Source: Streptomyces sp. WM4235 (GTDB lineage Bacteria > Actinomycetota > Actinomycetes > Streptomycetales > Streptomycetaceae). Taken from it: 64,000 nucleotides of DNA. This document shows positions 25,270-34,049 of this stretch, piece by piece (position 1 is the first letter of the stretch; every line of letters starts with the position of its first letter). Location of the stretch: contig NZ_LGDE01000013.1 of assembly GCF_001279725.1 (NCBI RefSeq), forward strand, positions 1-64,000. The letters run 5' to 3'. The notes under the pieces are model-generated. The model saw only the letters and a list, made by a program, of their open reading frames with translations, ran no database searches and had not been told where the DNA came from. A program made the translations under genes and the position numbers.

Positions 25270-26703
25270 ATGGCGACGGTACCGGGGCAGCGCGAGAGAG
25301 CGGCTGACGTGACGGACGGCGGGCGGATCCCGGTGGTGCAGGGGTTCGCCCCCCGCGTCGAGGGGGGCTCCCCCAAAGAGGCCGGCAAGGCGCTGAGGCT
25401 GCGGGTGCCGCGCGCGGCGCACGCGCGGTTCGAGCCCCCGACCGACCGGCCCGACGCCGTGCGGGCCGTCGAGGAGTCCAACGTGGGCCGGGTCGCCGAG
25501 CTGACGCCGATACGGGTGGGCCGGATGGCCGCCAACCCCTTCGCGTTCCTGCGCGGGTCGGCCGGACTCATGGCGCACGACCTGTCCGGCGGTCCGGTGA
25601 CCGGCATAGGCGCTCAGATCTGCGGTGACGCGCACGCGGCGAACTTCGGCCTCTACGGGGACGCGCGCGGGCGACTGGTCATCGACCTGAACGACTTCGA
25701 CGAGACCGAGTTCGGTCCGTGGGAGTGGGACGTCAAGCGGCTCGCGACCTCGCTGGTGCTGGCGGGGCGGGTGGCCGGGGCCGACGAGGACACCTGCCGG
25801 GCCGCGGCCCTGGACGCGGTGGGCGCGTACCGCCGGACCCTGCGGCTGCTGGCCAAGTTGCCGGCGTTGGACGCCTGGAACGCCATCGCCGACGAGGAAC
25901 TGGTCTCGCACGCCGACGCCCGTGATCTGCTCGGCACGTTGGAGCGGGTCTCGGAGAAGGCCCGGAACAACACCTCGGCCCGGTTCGCCGCCCGGTCGAC
26001 GGAGGTCGGGACCGATGGACGGCGCCGCTTCGTGGACGCGCTGCCCGTGCTGCGCCGGGTCGGCGACGCCGAGGCCGCGGCCGTGGCGGCCTCGCTCGGC
26101 CCGTACCTGCACACCCTCCAGGGGGACCGGCTGCCGCTGCTGGCCCGGTACGCGATCCACGACGTGGCTTTCCGCGTGGTCGGGACCGGAAGCGTGGGAA
26201 CGCGCTCGTACGTGGTGCTGCTGCTGGACCACCGGGGAGAGCCGCTGGTCCTCCAGGTGAAGGAGGCCCGGCCCTCGGTACTGCTTCCCCACCTGCCCGC
26301 GCTGGGCTTCCACGCGGCGCCGGAGGAGCACGACGGGCGGCGGGTGGTGGCCGGGCAGAAGCGGATGCAGGTGGTCTCGGACATCCTGCTGGGGTGGACC
26401 ACGGTGGAGGGGCGGCCGTTCCAGGTGCGCCAGTTCCGCAACCGCAAGGGCAGCGTGGACCCGGCGGCGCTGGCCGTGGACCAGCTCGACGACTACGGCC
26501 GGATGACCGGGGCGCTGCTGGCCCGGGCGCACGCGCACAGCGTCGATCCCCGACTGCTGGCCGGGTACTGCGGCAAGAACGAGGAGCTGGACGAGGCGAT
26601 GGCCGACTTCGCGGTGGCCTACGCGGACCGCAGCGAGGCCGATCACGAGGTCCTGGTGGCGGCCGTGCGCAACGGGCGGATCGCGGCCGAGGCCGGGGTC
26701 TGA
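25270..26703 (+). CDS. DUF2252 family protein
   Basis: Protein of about 477 residues from ATG 25270 (GTG 25255 is in frame). Family features are visible: RMAANPFAFLRGSAGLMAHDL, the kinase-like loop ICGDAHAANFGLYGDARGRLVIDLNDFDET, and WDVKRLATSL. The GDxHxxNF and DLNDFD motifs resemble the catalytic loop and metal site of aminoglycoside-phosphotransferase-like folds, so a small-molecule kinase activity is possible but unproven. No signal peptide. A parS site begins 2 bases after the stop codon. Confidence 0.88.
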   Translation: MATVPGQRERAADVTDGGRIPVVQGFAPRVEGGSPKEAGKALRLRVPRAAHARFEPPTDRPDAVRAVEESNVGRVAELTPIRVGRMAANPFAFLRGSAGLMAHDLSGGPVTGIGAQICGDAHAANFGLYGDARGRLVIDLNDFDETEFGPWEWDVKRLATSLVLAGRVAGADEDTCRAAALDAVGAYRRTLRLLAKLPALDAWNAIADEELVSHADARDLLGTLERVSEKARNNTSARFAARSTEVGTDGRRRFVDALPVLRRVGDAEAAAVAASLGPYLHTLQGDRLPLLARYAIHDVAFRVVGTGSVGTRSYVVLLLDHRGEPLVLQVKEARPSVLLPHLPALGFHAAPEEHDGRRVVAGQKRMQVVSDILLGWTTVEGRPFQVRQFRNRKGSVDPAALAVDQLDDYGRMTGALLARAHAHSVDPRLLAGYCGKNEELDEAMADFAVAYADRSEADHEVLVAAVRNGRIAAEAGV

Positions 26704-26705
26704 GT

Positions 26706-26719
26706 GTTTCACGTGAAAC
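26706..26719. promoter_or_regulatory. parS site (ParB binding), perfect
   Basis: GTTTCACGTGAAAC is the exact 14-base consensus for chromosomal ParB in Streptomyces and Bacillus; the palindrome extends one base on each side. It lies between the DUF2252 stop and the J-domain gene. ParB loading here would organise origin-proximal DNA for segregation. Confidence 0.93.
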
Positions 26720-26750
26720 ATCGGCCCGACCGGACCGGCCGGACCGGCCT

Positions 26751-26756
26751 TAGGGT
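26751..26756 (+). promoter_or_regulatory. -10 element TAGGGT before the J-domain gene
   Basis: TAGGGT ends 6 bases before the GTG start at 26763, the spacing expected for a leaderless transcript. No ribosome binding site precedes the start, which supports that reading. Confidence 0.5.
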
Positions 26757-26762
26757 GGCCGG

Positions 26763-27722
26763 GTGAGCGAGCAGACCGAGCAGAGCGACCAGACAGTTCC
26801 CGAAGAGCCCGTCGCGTCCACCGACGCGGTCGACGCCGGTGTCGCCGGTGGGGCCGGTGAGTCCGGTCATGCCGGTGGCTCCGATGCCGGTGGTGTCGGT
26901 GACGGCGGTGGTGTCGGCGGTGCCGGTGAAGCCGCCGGGGGCGGTGAGGAGCGGCCCGAGGCACGGCTGGACCGGGCCGTACGGGCGGCCGAGCAGGCGC
27001 TCATCGAGTTCGAGATCGCGGTGGAGACCTTCCGGGTGGAGGTCGAGAACTTCTCCCGCCTGCACCACCAGAAGCTCGGGCCGATGTACTCGCGTCTCGA
27101 CGAGCTGGACGCGTTGATCGCGGAGGCGAAGGCGGCGCGCAGCGGTGACCCGGAGGATCTGCGGCGGGCGCACGAGGCACGCGCCCTGGTGATGCCGATG
27201 CCCGGTGTCGACGAGCTGTTCAACGACTGGCTGGACTCGGACGGGATGTCCGACGACGCGTCCGCCATGCTCACCGAGCGGTCCGTGCGGCCGCCGGAGC
27301 GGGTGCGGCCGTCGGAAGAGGTGCGCAAGCTCTACCGCGAGCTGGTCCGCAAGGCACACCCCGACCTCGCGCCGGACGAGACCGAGCGGGAGCGACGCGA
27401 CGCCTTCATCGTGCGGGTCAACGCGGCCTACGGACGGGGCGACGAACAGGCGCTGCGCGAGCTGGCCGAGGAGTGGGCGGCGGGCCCCGTGCCGGAGGCC
27501 GCCAGGCCGAGCGAGAGCGAGGAGCTGTACGCACGGCTGGAGTGGCTGGCGGCGCGCAAGGAACTGCTGGCGGCGGTGGCGCGGGAGCTGGAGGACAGCG
27601 CGATCGGTTCGATGCTGCGGATGGCGCCGGAGGGCCCGGACCGGCTGCTGGAGGAGATCGCCGAGCAGCTGCTGGAGCGGGTGTCCGAGCGCGAGTCGGA
27701 ACTCGCCGAACTGGCCGGGTAG
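26763..27722 (+). CDS. J-domain-like protein
   Basis: Cytoplasmic protein of 319 residues. The first 62 residues are Gly/Ala/Asp-rich and disordered. A coiled coil follows (LDRAVRAAEQALIEFEIAVETFRVEVENF). A DnaJ-like J domain occupies about 183-240, with the HPD tripeptide at 199-201 (VRKLYRELVRKAHPDLAPDE). A second helical segment (ELYARLEWLAARKELLAAVARELED) ends the protein. J domains stimulate Hsp70 ATPase, but this one lacks the Gly/Phe and zinc regions of true DnaJ, so its client or partner is unknown. Confidence 0.82.
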   Translation: MSEQTEQSDQTVPEEPVASTDAVDAGVAGGAGESGHAGGSDAGGVGDGGGVGGAGEAAGGGEERPEARLDRAVRAAEQALIEFEIAVETFRVEVENFSRLHHQKLGPMYSRLDELDALIAEAKAARSGDPEDLRRAHEARALVMPMPGVDELFNDWLDSDGMSDDASAMLTERSVRPPERVRPSEEVRKLYRELVRKAHPDLAPDETERERRDAFIVRVNAAYGRGDEQALRELAEEWAAGPVPEAARPSESEELYARLEWLAARKELLAAVARELEDSAIGSMLRMAPEGPDRLLEEIAEQLLERVSERESELAELAG

Positions 27723-27845
27723 TGCGGCGGCGCGGTGCGCCGGGAGGCGCCTCGCGCACAGGTGGGGCGGCGTCGGGTGGCTGGGGCGTCGGTGGGCGGT
27801 CGGATAGGTTGGCAGCCTGATTCGTGACGAGAGAAGGCGACAGCT

Positions 27846-28190
27846 ATGAACTTCGGACCGCTTCCCTCGGTGGACGCCGCCGCGGTGCCCTCCGAAGGCT
27901 TTGTCCTGGACGTCCGTGAGGACGACGAATGGGCGGCCGGACATGTCGAGGGTGCGCTGCACATCCCGATGAGCGACTTCGTCGCCCGCTTCGGCGAGCT
28001 GACCGAGGCCGTCGAGGACGGCGGTCGGGTGCACGTGATGTGCCGGGTCGGCGGGCGCTCCGCGCAGGTCACCCAGTACCTGGTGCGCCAGGGCATCGAC
28101 GCCGTGAACATCGACGGCGGCATGCAGGCCTGGGACGGCGCCGGGCGCCCGATGGTGACGGACAACGGGAACCCGGCCTTCGTGCTGTAG
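27846..28190 (+). CDS. Rhodanese-like domain protein
   Basis: Single-domain rhodanese of 114 residues. It has the substrate loop Cys66 in CRVGGRS, LDVREDDEWAAGHVEGALHIPM near the N-terminus and the closing NIDGGMQAWDGAGRPM. Such proteins carry persulfide sulfur on the active cysteine. ATG 27846 has GAAGG upstream, and TAGGTT at 27805-27810 is a -10 candidate. It converges on the acyl-CoA dehydrogenase gene with a 49-base gap. Confidence 0.93.
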   Translation: MNFGPLPSVDAAAVPSEGFVLDVREDDEWAAGHVEGALHIPMSDFVARFGELTEAVEDGGRVHVMCRVGGRSAQVTQYLVRQGIDAVNIDGGMQAWDGAGRPMVTDNGNPAFVL

Positions 28191-28239
28191 TCCTGTAGCC
28201 CTGTAGTCCGCTCCGCGGGGGTCGCACCCCGGGGTTCGC

Positions 28240-29382
28240 TCAGGTGAGGGGATGGGCGGCCAGCAGGTCGCCCAGGGCCTCCTCGTGCGCCGCGGCCGGG
28301 CCCAACTGGAGTTCCAGCTGCTTGGCCCAGGCGTGGTAGCGGTGCAGCGGGTACTCGGTGTCGGCGCCGAAGCCTCCGTGCAGGTGCTGGGCGGTCTGCA
28401 CGACCCGGCGTACGCCCTCCGAGGCCCAGATCTTGGCCACCGCGACGTCGCCGGCGATCGGCAGCGGGCCGCCCGCGCCGGCCGTCGCCGATTCGAGCCG
28501 CCAGGCGGCCTGCCAGAGGGTCACCTCCATGGCCCGCAGGTCGATGTAGCGATCGGCCGCCTGGACGGCCACGGCCTGGAAAGTGGCGATGGGGAAGCCG
28601 AACTGTTCGCGCTTGCCGGTGTACTGGCTGGTCATCGTGAGCACGGCCTCCCCCAGCCCGAGCGCGAGCGCGCACGTGCCGGTGGTCAGCAGCCGGCGGA
28701 GCCCGTCCCAGGCGTCGGGGGCGTCGAGGAGGTGCGTGGCGGGCACCCGTACGCCGTCGAGCGAGAGCTCGGCGAGCCGCTCCCCGCTCGTGGAGTACTG
28801 GTCCGCGAGGGTCACCCCCGCTCCGGTGCGCGGCACCAGCGCGAGCACGGCCTCGCCCTCCCCGGCGTGGGCCGGGACGGCGATCCAGTCGGCGTTGTGC
28901 CCCCAGGCGACGGAGGTCTGCACCCCGTCCAGGACCCAGTGCGCGCCGTCCCGCTGGGCGGAGACGGCGAGTTCGGCGGGATCGTGGCCGGTACGACCGT
29001 GCGCGGCGGCGGTGAGGACGATCTCGCCCCGACCGGCGCCGGGCAGCAGGGCCGCCGCCAACTCGGGGCTGCCGTGGGTCTGGACGACCATCGCGGTGGC
29101 GCAGTGCTCCAGCAGCGGCACCCGGGCCAGCACCTTCGCCGCCTCGCGGAGCACCAGGCACAGGGCGATGGCGTCGAGCCCCGCCCCGCCGTGTTCCTCG
29201 GCGAGGACCAGGCTCAGCAGGTCGGATCCGGCGAGCCTGGCCCACAGGGGACGGTCGAAGTCGTCGGCCACGGCCCCGGGCGAGAGCGCGGGACTGGGCA
29301 CGCCGTCGGGGGTGACGTCCGCGAACACGGCCCTCGCCGCCTCGACGGCCGCCTGCTGTTCCTCGGTGAAGGTGAAGTCCAC
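28240..29382 (-). CDS. Acyl-CoA dehydrogenase family protein
   Basis: FAD-dependent acyl-CoA dehydrogenase of 380 residues. GTG 29382 is chosen for the GGGAGGA 7 bases upstream. The N-terminal helical domain starts DFTFTEEQQAAVEAAR, the middle beta domain includes DGVQTSVAWGHNADWIAVP, and the C-terminal domain has KREQFGFPIATFQAVAVQAAD and HLHGGFGADTEYPLHRYHAWAK. The shortened active-site region resembles the FadE-type subunits used in actinobacterial sterol side-chain breakdown, so it may need a partner subunit. The promoter region holds a KstR-like box. It is 137 bases downstream of paaE but on the same strand. Confidence 0.88.
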   Translation of the reverse strand: MDFTFTEEQQAAVEAARAVFADVTPDGVPSPALSPGAVADDFDRPLWARLAGSDLLSLVLAEEHGGAGLDAIALCLVLREAAKVLARVPLLEHCATAMVVQTHGSPELAAALLPGAGRGEIVLTAAAHGRTGHDPAELAVSAQRDGAHWVLDGVQTSVAWGHNADWIAVPAHAGEGEAVLALVPRTGAGVTLADQYSTSGERLAELSLDGVRVPATHLLDAPDAWDGLRRLLTTGTCALALGLGEAVLTMTSQYTGKREQFGFPIATFQAVAVQAADRYIDLRAMEVTLWQAAWRLESATAGAGGPLPIAGDVAVAKIWASEGVRRVVQTAQHLHGGFGADTEYPLHRYHAWAKQLELQLGPAAAHEEALGDLLAAHPLT

Positions 29383-29420
29383 TGCCTGTCCTCCCGCGTG
29401 CACCGGATCCCGTTCAGGTC

Positions 29421-29433
29421 TGACGGAGCGTCA
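29421..29433. promoter_or_regulatory. Palindrome upstream of the acyl-CoA dehydrogenase
   Basis: TGACGGAGCGTCA has perfect 5-base arms around three bases, 39 bases before the dehydrogenase GTG. It may be a regulator site. The protein that would bind is unknown. Confidence 0.4.
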
Positions 29434-29436
29434 AGA

Positions 29437-29450
29437 TAGAACACGTTCCT
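29437..29450. promoter_or_regulatory. KstR-like operator candidate
   Basis: TAGAACACGTTCCT matches the mycobacterial KstR consensus TNNAACNNGTTNNA at every fixed base except the last. It lies in the promoter region of an acyl-CoA dehydrogenase whose sequence resembles sterol-degradation enzymes. No KstR gene is in the window. Confidence 0.45.
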
Positions 29451-29487
29451 GGAAATGCACAGCCTTGGAAATGTGTGGCCTTGGAGA

Positions 29488-29503
29488 GTGCACGGCCGTG
29501 CAC
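29488..29503. promoter_or_regulatory. 16-base palindrome after paaE
   Basis: GTGCACGGCCGTGCAC is a perfect palindrome between the paaE stop (29520) and the dehydrogenase. Two near copies of CCTTGGAAATG precede it. It could be a terminator stem for the paa mRNA or an operator for the dehydrogenase. Confidence 0.4.
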
Positions 29504-29519
29504 AGGAGGAGGTGGTCGG

Positions 29520-30647
29520 TCAGCGGTCGAAGTCGATCTCCACTTCCTCCGTCACCGCGTGCGACTGGCATGCCAGGACGAAGCCGGCCTCCGTCTCCTC
29601 CGTCTCCAGCGCGAAGTTGCGGTCCATCCGGACCTCGCCCGAGACCAGGAACGCCCGGCAGGTTCCGCACACTCCGCCCTTGCACGCGTACGGGGCGTCC
29701 GCGCGGTTGCGCAGCACCGCGTCCAACAGGGACTCGCCGTCCTCGACCGGCCAGGTGCCCGAGCGGCCGTCGAGCCGTGCCGTGACACGGCCGTGGGCGG
29801 CGGTCGCGGAACGGACCGGGGCCGACGCGGCGGTGTCCTCGACGTGGAAGATCTCCTCGTGCACCCGGGTCCGGCCGACGCCCAGCGCGCCCAGGGCTCG
29901 TTCCGCGCCCTGTACCAGGCCGTAGGGGCCGCACAGGAACCAGCCGGTCACCTCGGCCACCGGCAGCAGTGCGGGCAGCAGAGTCGTCAGGCGTTCCTCG
30001 TCCAGCCGGCCGGACGGCAGACCGGCCTCCTGCTCCTCGCGGGACAGGACGGTCACCAGCTGGAAGCGGTCCGGGTAGCGGTCCTTGAGGTCCGCGACCT
30101 CCTCCAGGAACATCGTCGAGGCGGCCGTACGGTCACTGCGCACCAGGCAGAAACGGGCGTCGGTCCGGGCCGACAGCAGCGAGGCGGCGATCGACAGCAC
30201 CGGGGTGATGCCGCTGCCGCCGACGATCGCCGCGTAGTGCGCGGCGGCCGGCGCGGCGGCCGGGTCCAGCACGAACCGCCCGGCGGGGACCATCACGTCG
30301 AGCACGTCGCCGGCGGCGATCTCCTTGTGCGCGAAGGTGGAGAACTCCCCGCCCTCCACCAGTCGCACCCCGACCCGCAGCAGCGCGGGACCGGCGGCGC
30401 CGGGCGCGGGCGAGCAGATCGAGTACGTACGGCGGACCTCCGTCCCCTCGGGGCCGCGCCGGCGCAGGGTGAGGTGCTGGCCGGGGGCGTGGATGTACTC
30501 GGCCCGCAACTCCTGAGGCACGCTCAGGGTCAGCGCCACCGAGTCGTCGGTGAGCCGGTCGACCGCCGCCACCGTCAAGGAGTGGAACGCGCCGTGTCGT
30601 GCGGGGCGCGCGGACACCGGTGTGGGCGACGGCGGGGACACGGCCAT
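29520..30647 (-). CDS. paaE: Phenylacetyl-CoA epoxidase reductase subunit PaaE
   Basis: Electron-transfer subunit of 375 residues for the ring-1,2-epoxidase of phenylacetyl-CoA. An FAD/NADPH ferredoxin-reductase module has the flavin motif RTYSIC (73-78) and pyridine-nucleotide motif GGSGITPVLS (143-152). The C-terminal plant-type 2Fe-2S domain has Cys322, Cys327, Cys330 and Cys360. The order reductase then ferredoxin is typical of PaaE. It is the last gene of paaABCDE; its start abuts the paaD stop. Confidence 0.96.
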   Translation of the reverse strand: MAVSPPSPTPVSARPARHGAFHSLTVAAVDRLTDDSVALTLSVPQELRAEYIHAPGQHLTLRRRGPEGTEVRRTYSICSPAPGAAGPALLRVGVRLVEGGEFSTFAHKEIAAGDVLDVMVPAGRFVLDPAAAPAAAHYAAIVGGSGITPVLSIAASLLSARTDARFCLVRSDRTAASTMFLEEVADLKDRYPDRFQLVTVLSREEQEAGLPSGRLDEERLTTLLPALLPVAEVTGWFLCGPYGLVQGAERALGALGVGRTRVHEEIFHVEDTAASAPVRSATAAHGRVTARLDGRSGTWPVEDGESLLDAVLRNRADAPYACKGGVCGTCRAFLVSGEVRMDRNFALETEETEAGFVLACQSHAVTEEVEIDFDR

Positions 30648-31151
30648 CTAGAGCTCCTTGAAGTGGTCGAACGGTTCGCGGCAGGTGACACAGCGGCGCA
30701 GTGCCTTGCACGCGGTGGAGGAGAACCGGCTGAGCAGCTCGGTGTCGGTCGATCCGCAGTGGGGGCAGCGGACCGACAGGGTGAGCGGGACCGGCCCGCC
30801 GGCGGAATGGGGGCGGGGCGGGGCGATGCCGAACTCGGCCAGCTTGCGGCGCCCTTCGGCGCTGATGTCGTCGGTCGACCAGGCGGGGGCCAGGACCGTG
30901 CGCACCCGGACCTCCGGTATGCCGTGGTCGGTCAGGATCCGCCGGATGTCGTCGGACATGGCCTCGATGGCCGGGCAGCCGGTGTAGGTCGGGGTGAGGG
31001 TGACCTCGACGTGCCCGTCGGCGTGCATCCGGACGCCGCGCATGACGCCGAGCTCGGCGAGGCTGAGGACGGGCAGCTCCGGGTCGGGGACCGACCCGGC
31101 CAGGTCGGCCAGCTCGGTCTCCAGCCGGGTCATTCCCGTGCCGGTGGTCAC
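30648..31151 (-). CDS. paaD: Phenylacetyl-CoA epoxidase maturation protein PaaD
   Basis: Protein of about 167 residues with a DUF59/MIP18-like domain (LAGSVPDPELPVLSLAELGVMRGV ... TYTGCPAIEAMSDDIRRIL) thought to help assemble the metal centre of the epoxidase. Four C-terminal Cys (CPHCGS ... CVTC) form a zinc or Fe-S binding site. GTG 31151 overlaps the paaC stop by four bases; GTG 31154 and ATG 31133 are in-frame alternatives. Confidence 0.94.
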   Translation of the reverse strand: MTTGTGMTRLETELADLAGSVPDPELPVLSLAELGVMRGVRMHADGHVEVTLTPTYTGCPAIEAMSDDIRRILTDHGIPEVRVRTVLAPAWSTDDISAEGRRKLAEFGIAPPRPHSAGGPVPLTLSVRCPHCGSTDTELLSRFSSTACKALRRCVTCREPFDHFKEL

Positions 31152-31897
31152 CACGACGCTCCGGGGTGGCTGCGGTGCAGGTGCTGCATTTCCGCGAGCA
31201 TCCGCCCGAACGACTCGGTGTGCAGTCCCTCGCGGCCGGCGCCGGCGGCCCAGGCGCCCGTGCGGCGGCCCTCGGGCAGGGTGAGCCCGGCCCGCTCCAG
31301 CACGGCGCCCACGGCGGCCAGCCAACGCTGCTCCAGGGCCTGCCAGTCCACGCCGTCGAGCCCGTCGATCGGCCGGAACATCTCGCCGGTGTACCGCCAC
31401 AGCGCGGTCAGCGCGGTCAGCATCCGGGCGCGGCTCTCCTCGGTGCCGTCACCGAGCCGCAGCGTCCACTGCTCGGCGTGGTCGCGGTGGTAGGCGGTCT
31501 CCTTGACGGCCTTGGCCGCCAGCGGGGCGAACGGGCCGTCGCCCGCGGCCAGCACCGTGTACAGCTCGTGCTGGTGGAAGGAGAAGTACAGCTGGCGGGC
31601 GATGGTGTGGGCGAAGTCGCCGTTCGGCTGCTCGACCAGCTGGAGGTTGCGGAAGGACCGCTCGTCGCGCAGGAACGCCAGCTCGTCCTCGTCCCCGGCC
31701 ATGGAGAGCAGGACGCGGGCCTGTCCGAGCAGGTCGAGGGCGATGTTGGCGAGGGCGACCTCCTCCTCCAGGACGGGGGCGTCGCCCGCCCACTCGCCGA
31801 GGCGGTGGGACAGGATCAGCGCGTCGTCGCCGAGGGCGAGGGTGGCGGCGCGGAGCGTGGCGGGGCTGGTCTCGGTCGTGGTGTCGATGCCGGTCAC
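31148..31897 (-). CDS. paaC: Phenylacetyl-CoA epoxidase structural subunit PaaC
   Basis: Ferritin-like, catalytically inactive partner of PaaA, 249 residues. Characteristic segments are ILSHRLGEWAGDAPVLEEEVALANIALDLLGQARVLL and KAVKETAYHRDHAEQWTLRLGDGTEES. PaaA and PaaC form the heterodimer core of the multicomponent oxygenase. It overlaps paaB by four bases and paaD by four bases, indicating coupled translation. Confidence 0.96.
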   Translation of the reverse strand: MTGIDTTTETSPATLRAATLALGDDALILSHRLGEWAGDAPVLEEEVALANIALDLLGQARVLLSMAGDEDELAFLRDERSFRNLQLVEQPNGDFAHTIARQLYFSFHQHELYTVLAAGDGPFAPLAAKAVKETAYHRDHAEQWTLRLGDGTEESRARMLTALTALWRYTGEMFRPIDGLDGVDWQALEQRWLAAVGAVLERAGLTLPEGRRTGAWAAGAGREGLHTESFGRMLAEMQHLHRSHPGASW

Positions 31898-32178
31898 AGG
31901 TGACGCACCCCCTCGGGGATCTCGTAGAAGGTGGGGTGCCGGTACGGCTTGTCCGCGGACGGGGCGAAGAACGGGTCGCGCTCGTCGGGGGACGAGGCGG
32001 TGATCCCGGTGGAGGGCACCACCCAGATCGAGACGCCCTCGTTGCGCCGCGTGTACAGGTCACGGGCGTTGCGCAGGGCCATCTCCGCGTCCGGTGCGTG
32101 GAGACTTCCGGCGTGCGTGTGCGAGAGGCCGCGGCGTGAGCGCACGAACACCTCCCACAGGGGCCAGTTCTGCGTCAT
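31894..32178 (-). CDS. paaB: Phenylacetyl-CoA epoxidase subunit PaaB
   Basis: Small subunit of 94 residues that bridges the PaaAC core. Recognisable from [42 protein letters not shown] and the SIWVVPS segment. ATG 32178 overlaps the paaA stop (ATGA). Confidence 0.96.
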   Translation of the reverse strand: MTQNWPLWEVFVRSRRGLSHTHAGSLHAPDAEMALRNARDLYTRRNEGVSIWVVPSTGITASSPDERDPFFAPSADKPYRHPTFYEIPEGVRHL

Positions 32179-33179
32179 ACCCGTGCCTCGCTTTCGGTGC
32201 TTGCCTTGCTCGCTTGCTTCTCGGCGTACGCCGCGGCCGCGTCGCGGACCCAGGCGCCTTCCTCGTGGGCCGTGCGGCGGCGCGTGAGGCGTTCCTCGTT
32301 GCAGGGGCCGTTGCCCTTGAGGACGTCCCAGAACTCGGCCCAGTCGATGGCGCCGAAGTCGTGGTGTCCGCTCTCCTCGTTCCACTTGATGTCCGGGTCG
32401 GGCAGCGTCAGGCCCAGCGCCTCGGCCTGCGGCACGGCGATGTCCACGAAGCGCCGGCGCAGCTCGTCATTGGAGTGCCGCTTGATCCGCCAGGCCATGG
32501 ACTGCGCGGAGTGCGCCGACTCGTCGTCCGGCGGGCCGAACATCATGAGCGAGGGCCACCACCAGCGGTCGACGGCGTCCTGCGCCATCGCGTGCTGCTC
32601 CTCGGTGCCCTTCGAGAGCGCCATCAGCAGCTCGAAGCCCTGGCGCTGGTGGAAGGACTCCTCCTTGCAGATCCGGACCATGGCGCGGGCGTACGGGCCG
32701 TAGGAGCAGCGGCAGATCGGAACCTGGTTGGTGATGGCCGCGCCGTCCACGAGCCAGCCGATCGCGCCGACGTCGGCCCAGGTCAGGGTGGGGTAGTTGA
32801 AGATCGACGAATACTTCTGCTTGCCCGAGTGGAGCTTGTCGAGGAGTTCGTCGCGGCTGGTGCCGAGGGTTTCCGCGGCGCTGTACAGGTACAGGCCGTG
32901 GCCGGCCTCGTCCTGGACCTTGGCCATCAGGATCGCCTTGCGGCGGAGCGAGGGCGCGCGGGTGATCCAGTTGGCCTCGGGCTGCATGCCGATGATCTCG
33001 GAATGCGCGTGCTGGGCCATCTGGCGGACCAGGGAGGCGCGGTACTCGTCGGGCATCCAGTCGCGCGGCTCCACTCGCTCGTCCGCCGCCACGGCGGCGT
33101 CGAAGGCAGCCGCCAGCTGTGCCCCGAGGTCGGTCCCCAGGGCTTCGTCCTGCCCGGACTCCGGGGTCACTGTGACCAT
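32175..33179 (-). CDS. paaA: Phenylacetyl-CoA epoxidase catalytic subunit PaaA
   Basis: Di-iron monooxygenase subunit of 334 residues that epoxidises the ring of phenylacetyl-CoA. Iron-binding segments include EAGH (91-94) and EESFH (173-177) in a ferritin-like bundle, with [16 protein letters not shown] before them. ATG 33179 follows AGGGAG; an upstream ATG frame is not supported. First gene of paaABCDE. An 18-base operator candidate, identical to one in the paaN-paaH promoter region, lies 47 bases upstream. Confidence 0.97.
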   Translation of the reverse strand: MVTVTPESGQDEALGTDLGAQLAAAFDAAVAADERVEPRDWMPDEYRASLVRQMAQHAHSEIIGMQPEANWITRAPSLRRKAILMAKVQDEAGHGLYLYSAAETLGTSRDELLDKLHSGKQKYSSIFNYPTLTWADVGAIGWLVDGAAITNQVPICRCSYGPYARAMVRICKEESFHQRQGFELLMALSKGTEEQHAMAQDAVDRWWWPSLMMFGPPDDESAHSAQSMAWRIKRHSNDELRRRFVDIAVPQAEALGLTLPDPDIKWNEESGHHDFGAIDWAEFWDVLKGNGPCNEERLTRRRTAHEEGAWVRDAAAAYAEKQASKASTESEARV

Positions 33180-33225
33180 TGCGGGCTCCCTGTCAGAGTT
33201 TGTCGGCCGGCCGCCGGTCACCCGA

Positions 33226-33243
33226 CCGACCGATCGTTCGGTT
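33226..33243 (-). promoter_or_regulatory. PaaR-type operator candidate upstream of paaA
   Basis: CCGACCGATCGTTCGGTT is the exact reverse complement of the site at 37847-37864 (18 of 18). It is an imperfect palindrome (ACCGAACGATCGGTCGG on the minus strand) in the divergent promoter region of paaA. A TetR-family gene downstream of paaH is the likely binder. Confidence 0.78.
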
Positions 33244-33326
33244 CGTCCTCTTCAATGGTGAGACGACGGCCCGTAGGGTGTCAACCTCTGTGGGCAACCC
33301 TGTGGAAGCCGGATGATCGGGGCGGG

Positions 33327-34049
33327 ATGGATTCGAACGAGCGCGAGCCTTCGGAACAGCCCGTTCCGGAGGCCCTCACGCCGGGTGCGCCCGCGGACGC
33401 CGAGGCCGGCCCGCCGGTCGTCGCGCCGCCGCCCAGGGCGCCCGGGATCGCCGGTCTGTCCACCCCGTACCGGGTGGTCGTGGCCCTCGCGCTGGGGATC
33501 GTCGCCGTGGCCGCCTGCGGGCACCTCGCGGCCGTCTTCCTGCACGTGGCCCCGTCCAACACGCTCAGCAAACGGCACGCGAGCACGATCGACGCCTGGA
33601 TCTACCCCGAGTTCGAACAGAACTGGAAGCTCTTCGCCCCCAACCCCCTCCAGCAGAACATCGCGGTCCAGGTACGGACCCAGGTACGGGCCTCGGACGG
33701 TGGGCTGACCACCGGCGGCTGGCGCGACCTGTCCGCCGAGGACGGCGCGGCGATCCGCCACAGCCTGCTGCCGAGCCACACCGAGCAGAACGAGCTGCGA
33801 CGGGCCTGGGACTTCTTCACCGGCTCCCACGACGAGAACAACAAGCCGAACGGCGAGCGCGGCGCGCTGTCGGAGGAGTACCTGCGCCGCATCGCGATGG
33901 ACCGGCTGGCGCCCCGGGATCGGGAGGACGACCGGATCGTACGCATCCAGTTGCGTTCGGCGACGACCGCCGTGGCCGCGCCGAAATGGAGCGACGAGCA
34001 GAGCGACACCCGGACCTACTACCGGGAGCTGCCGTGGTGGACGGTCTGA
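33327..34049 (+). CDS. DUF5819 family protein
   Basis: Protein of 240 residues with a disordered Pro/Ala N-terminus, one transmembrane helix (VVVALALGIVAVAACGHLAAVFL, about 50-72) and an outside domain beginning NTLSKRHASTIDAWIYPEFEQNWKLFAPNP, the family's hallmark. The domain function is unknown. The gene is divergent from paaA, overlaps the next gene (HTTM protein) and is probably its partner. TAGGGT at 33274-33279 is a -10 candidate. Confidence 0.82.
   Translation: MDSNEREPSEQPVPEALTPGAPADAEAGPPVVAPPPRAPGIAGLSTPYRVVVALALGIVAVAACGHLAAVFLHVAPSNTLSKRHASTIDAWIYPEFEQNWKLFAPNPLQQNIAVQVRTQVRASDGGLTTGGWRDLSAEDGAAIRHSLLPSHTEQNELRRAWDFFTGSHDENNKPNGERGALSEEYLRRIAMDRLAPRDREDDRIVRIQLRSATTAVAAPKWSDEQSDTRTYYRELPWWTV

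Noticed and set aside
27418..27820. Overlapping open frames over the J-domain gene
   Set aside because: No start signals or motifs; explained by codon bias of the J-domain gene.
28214..28236. Possible terminator between rhodanese and acyl-CoA dehydrogenase genes
   Set aside because: Only a 5-base stem with several mismatches; not distinguishable from background GC.
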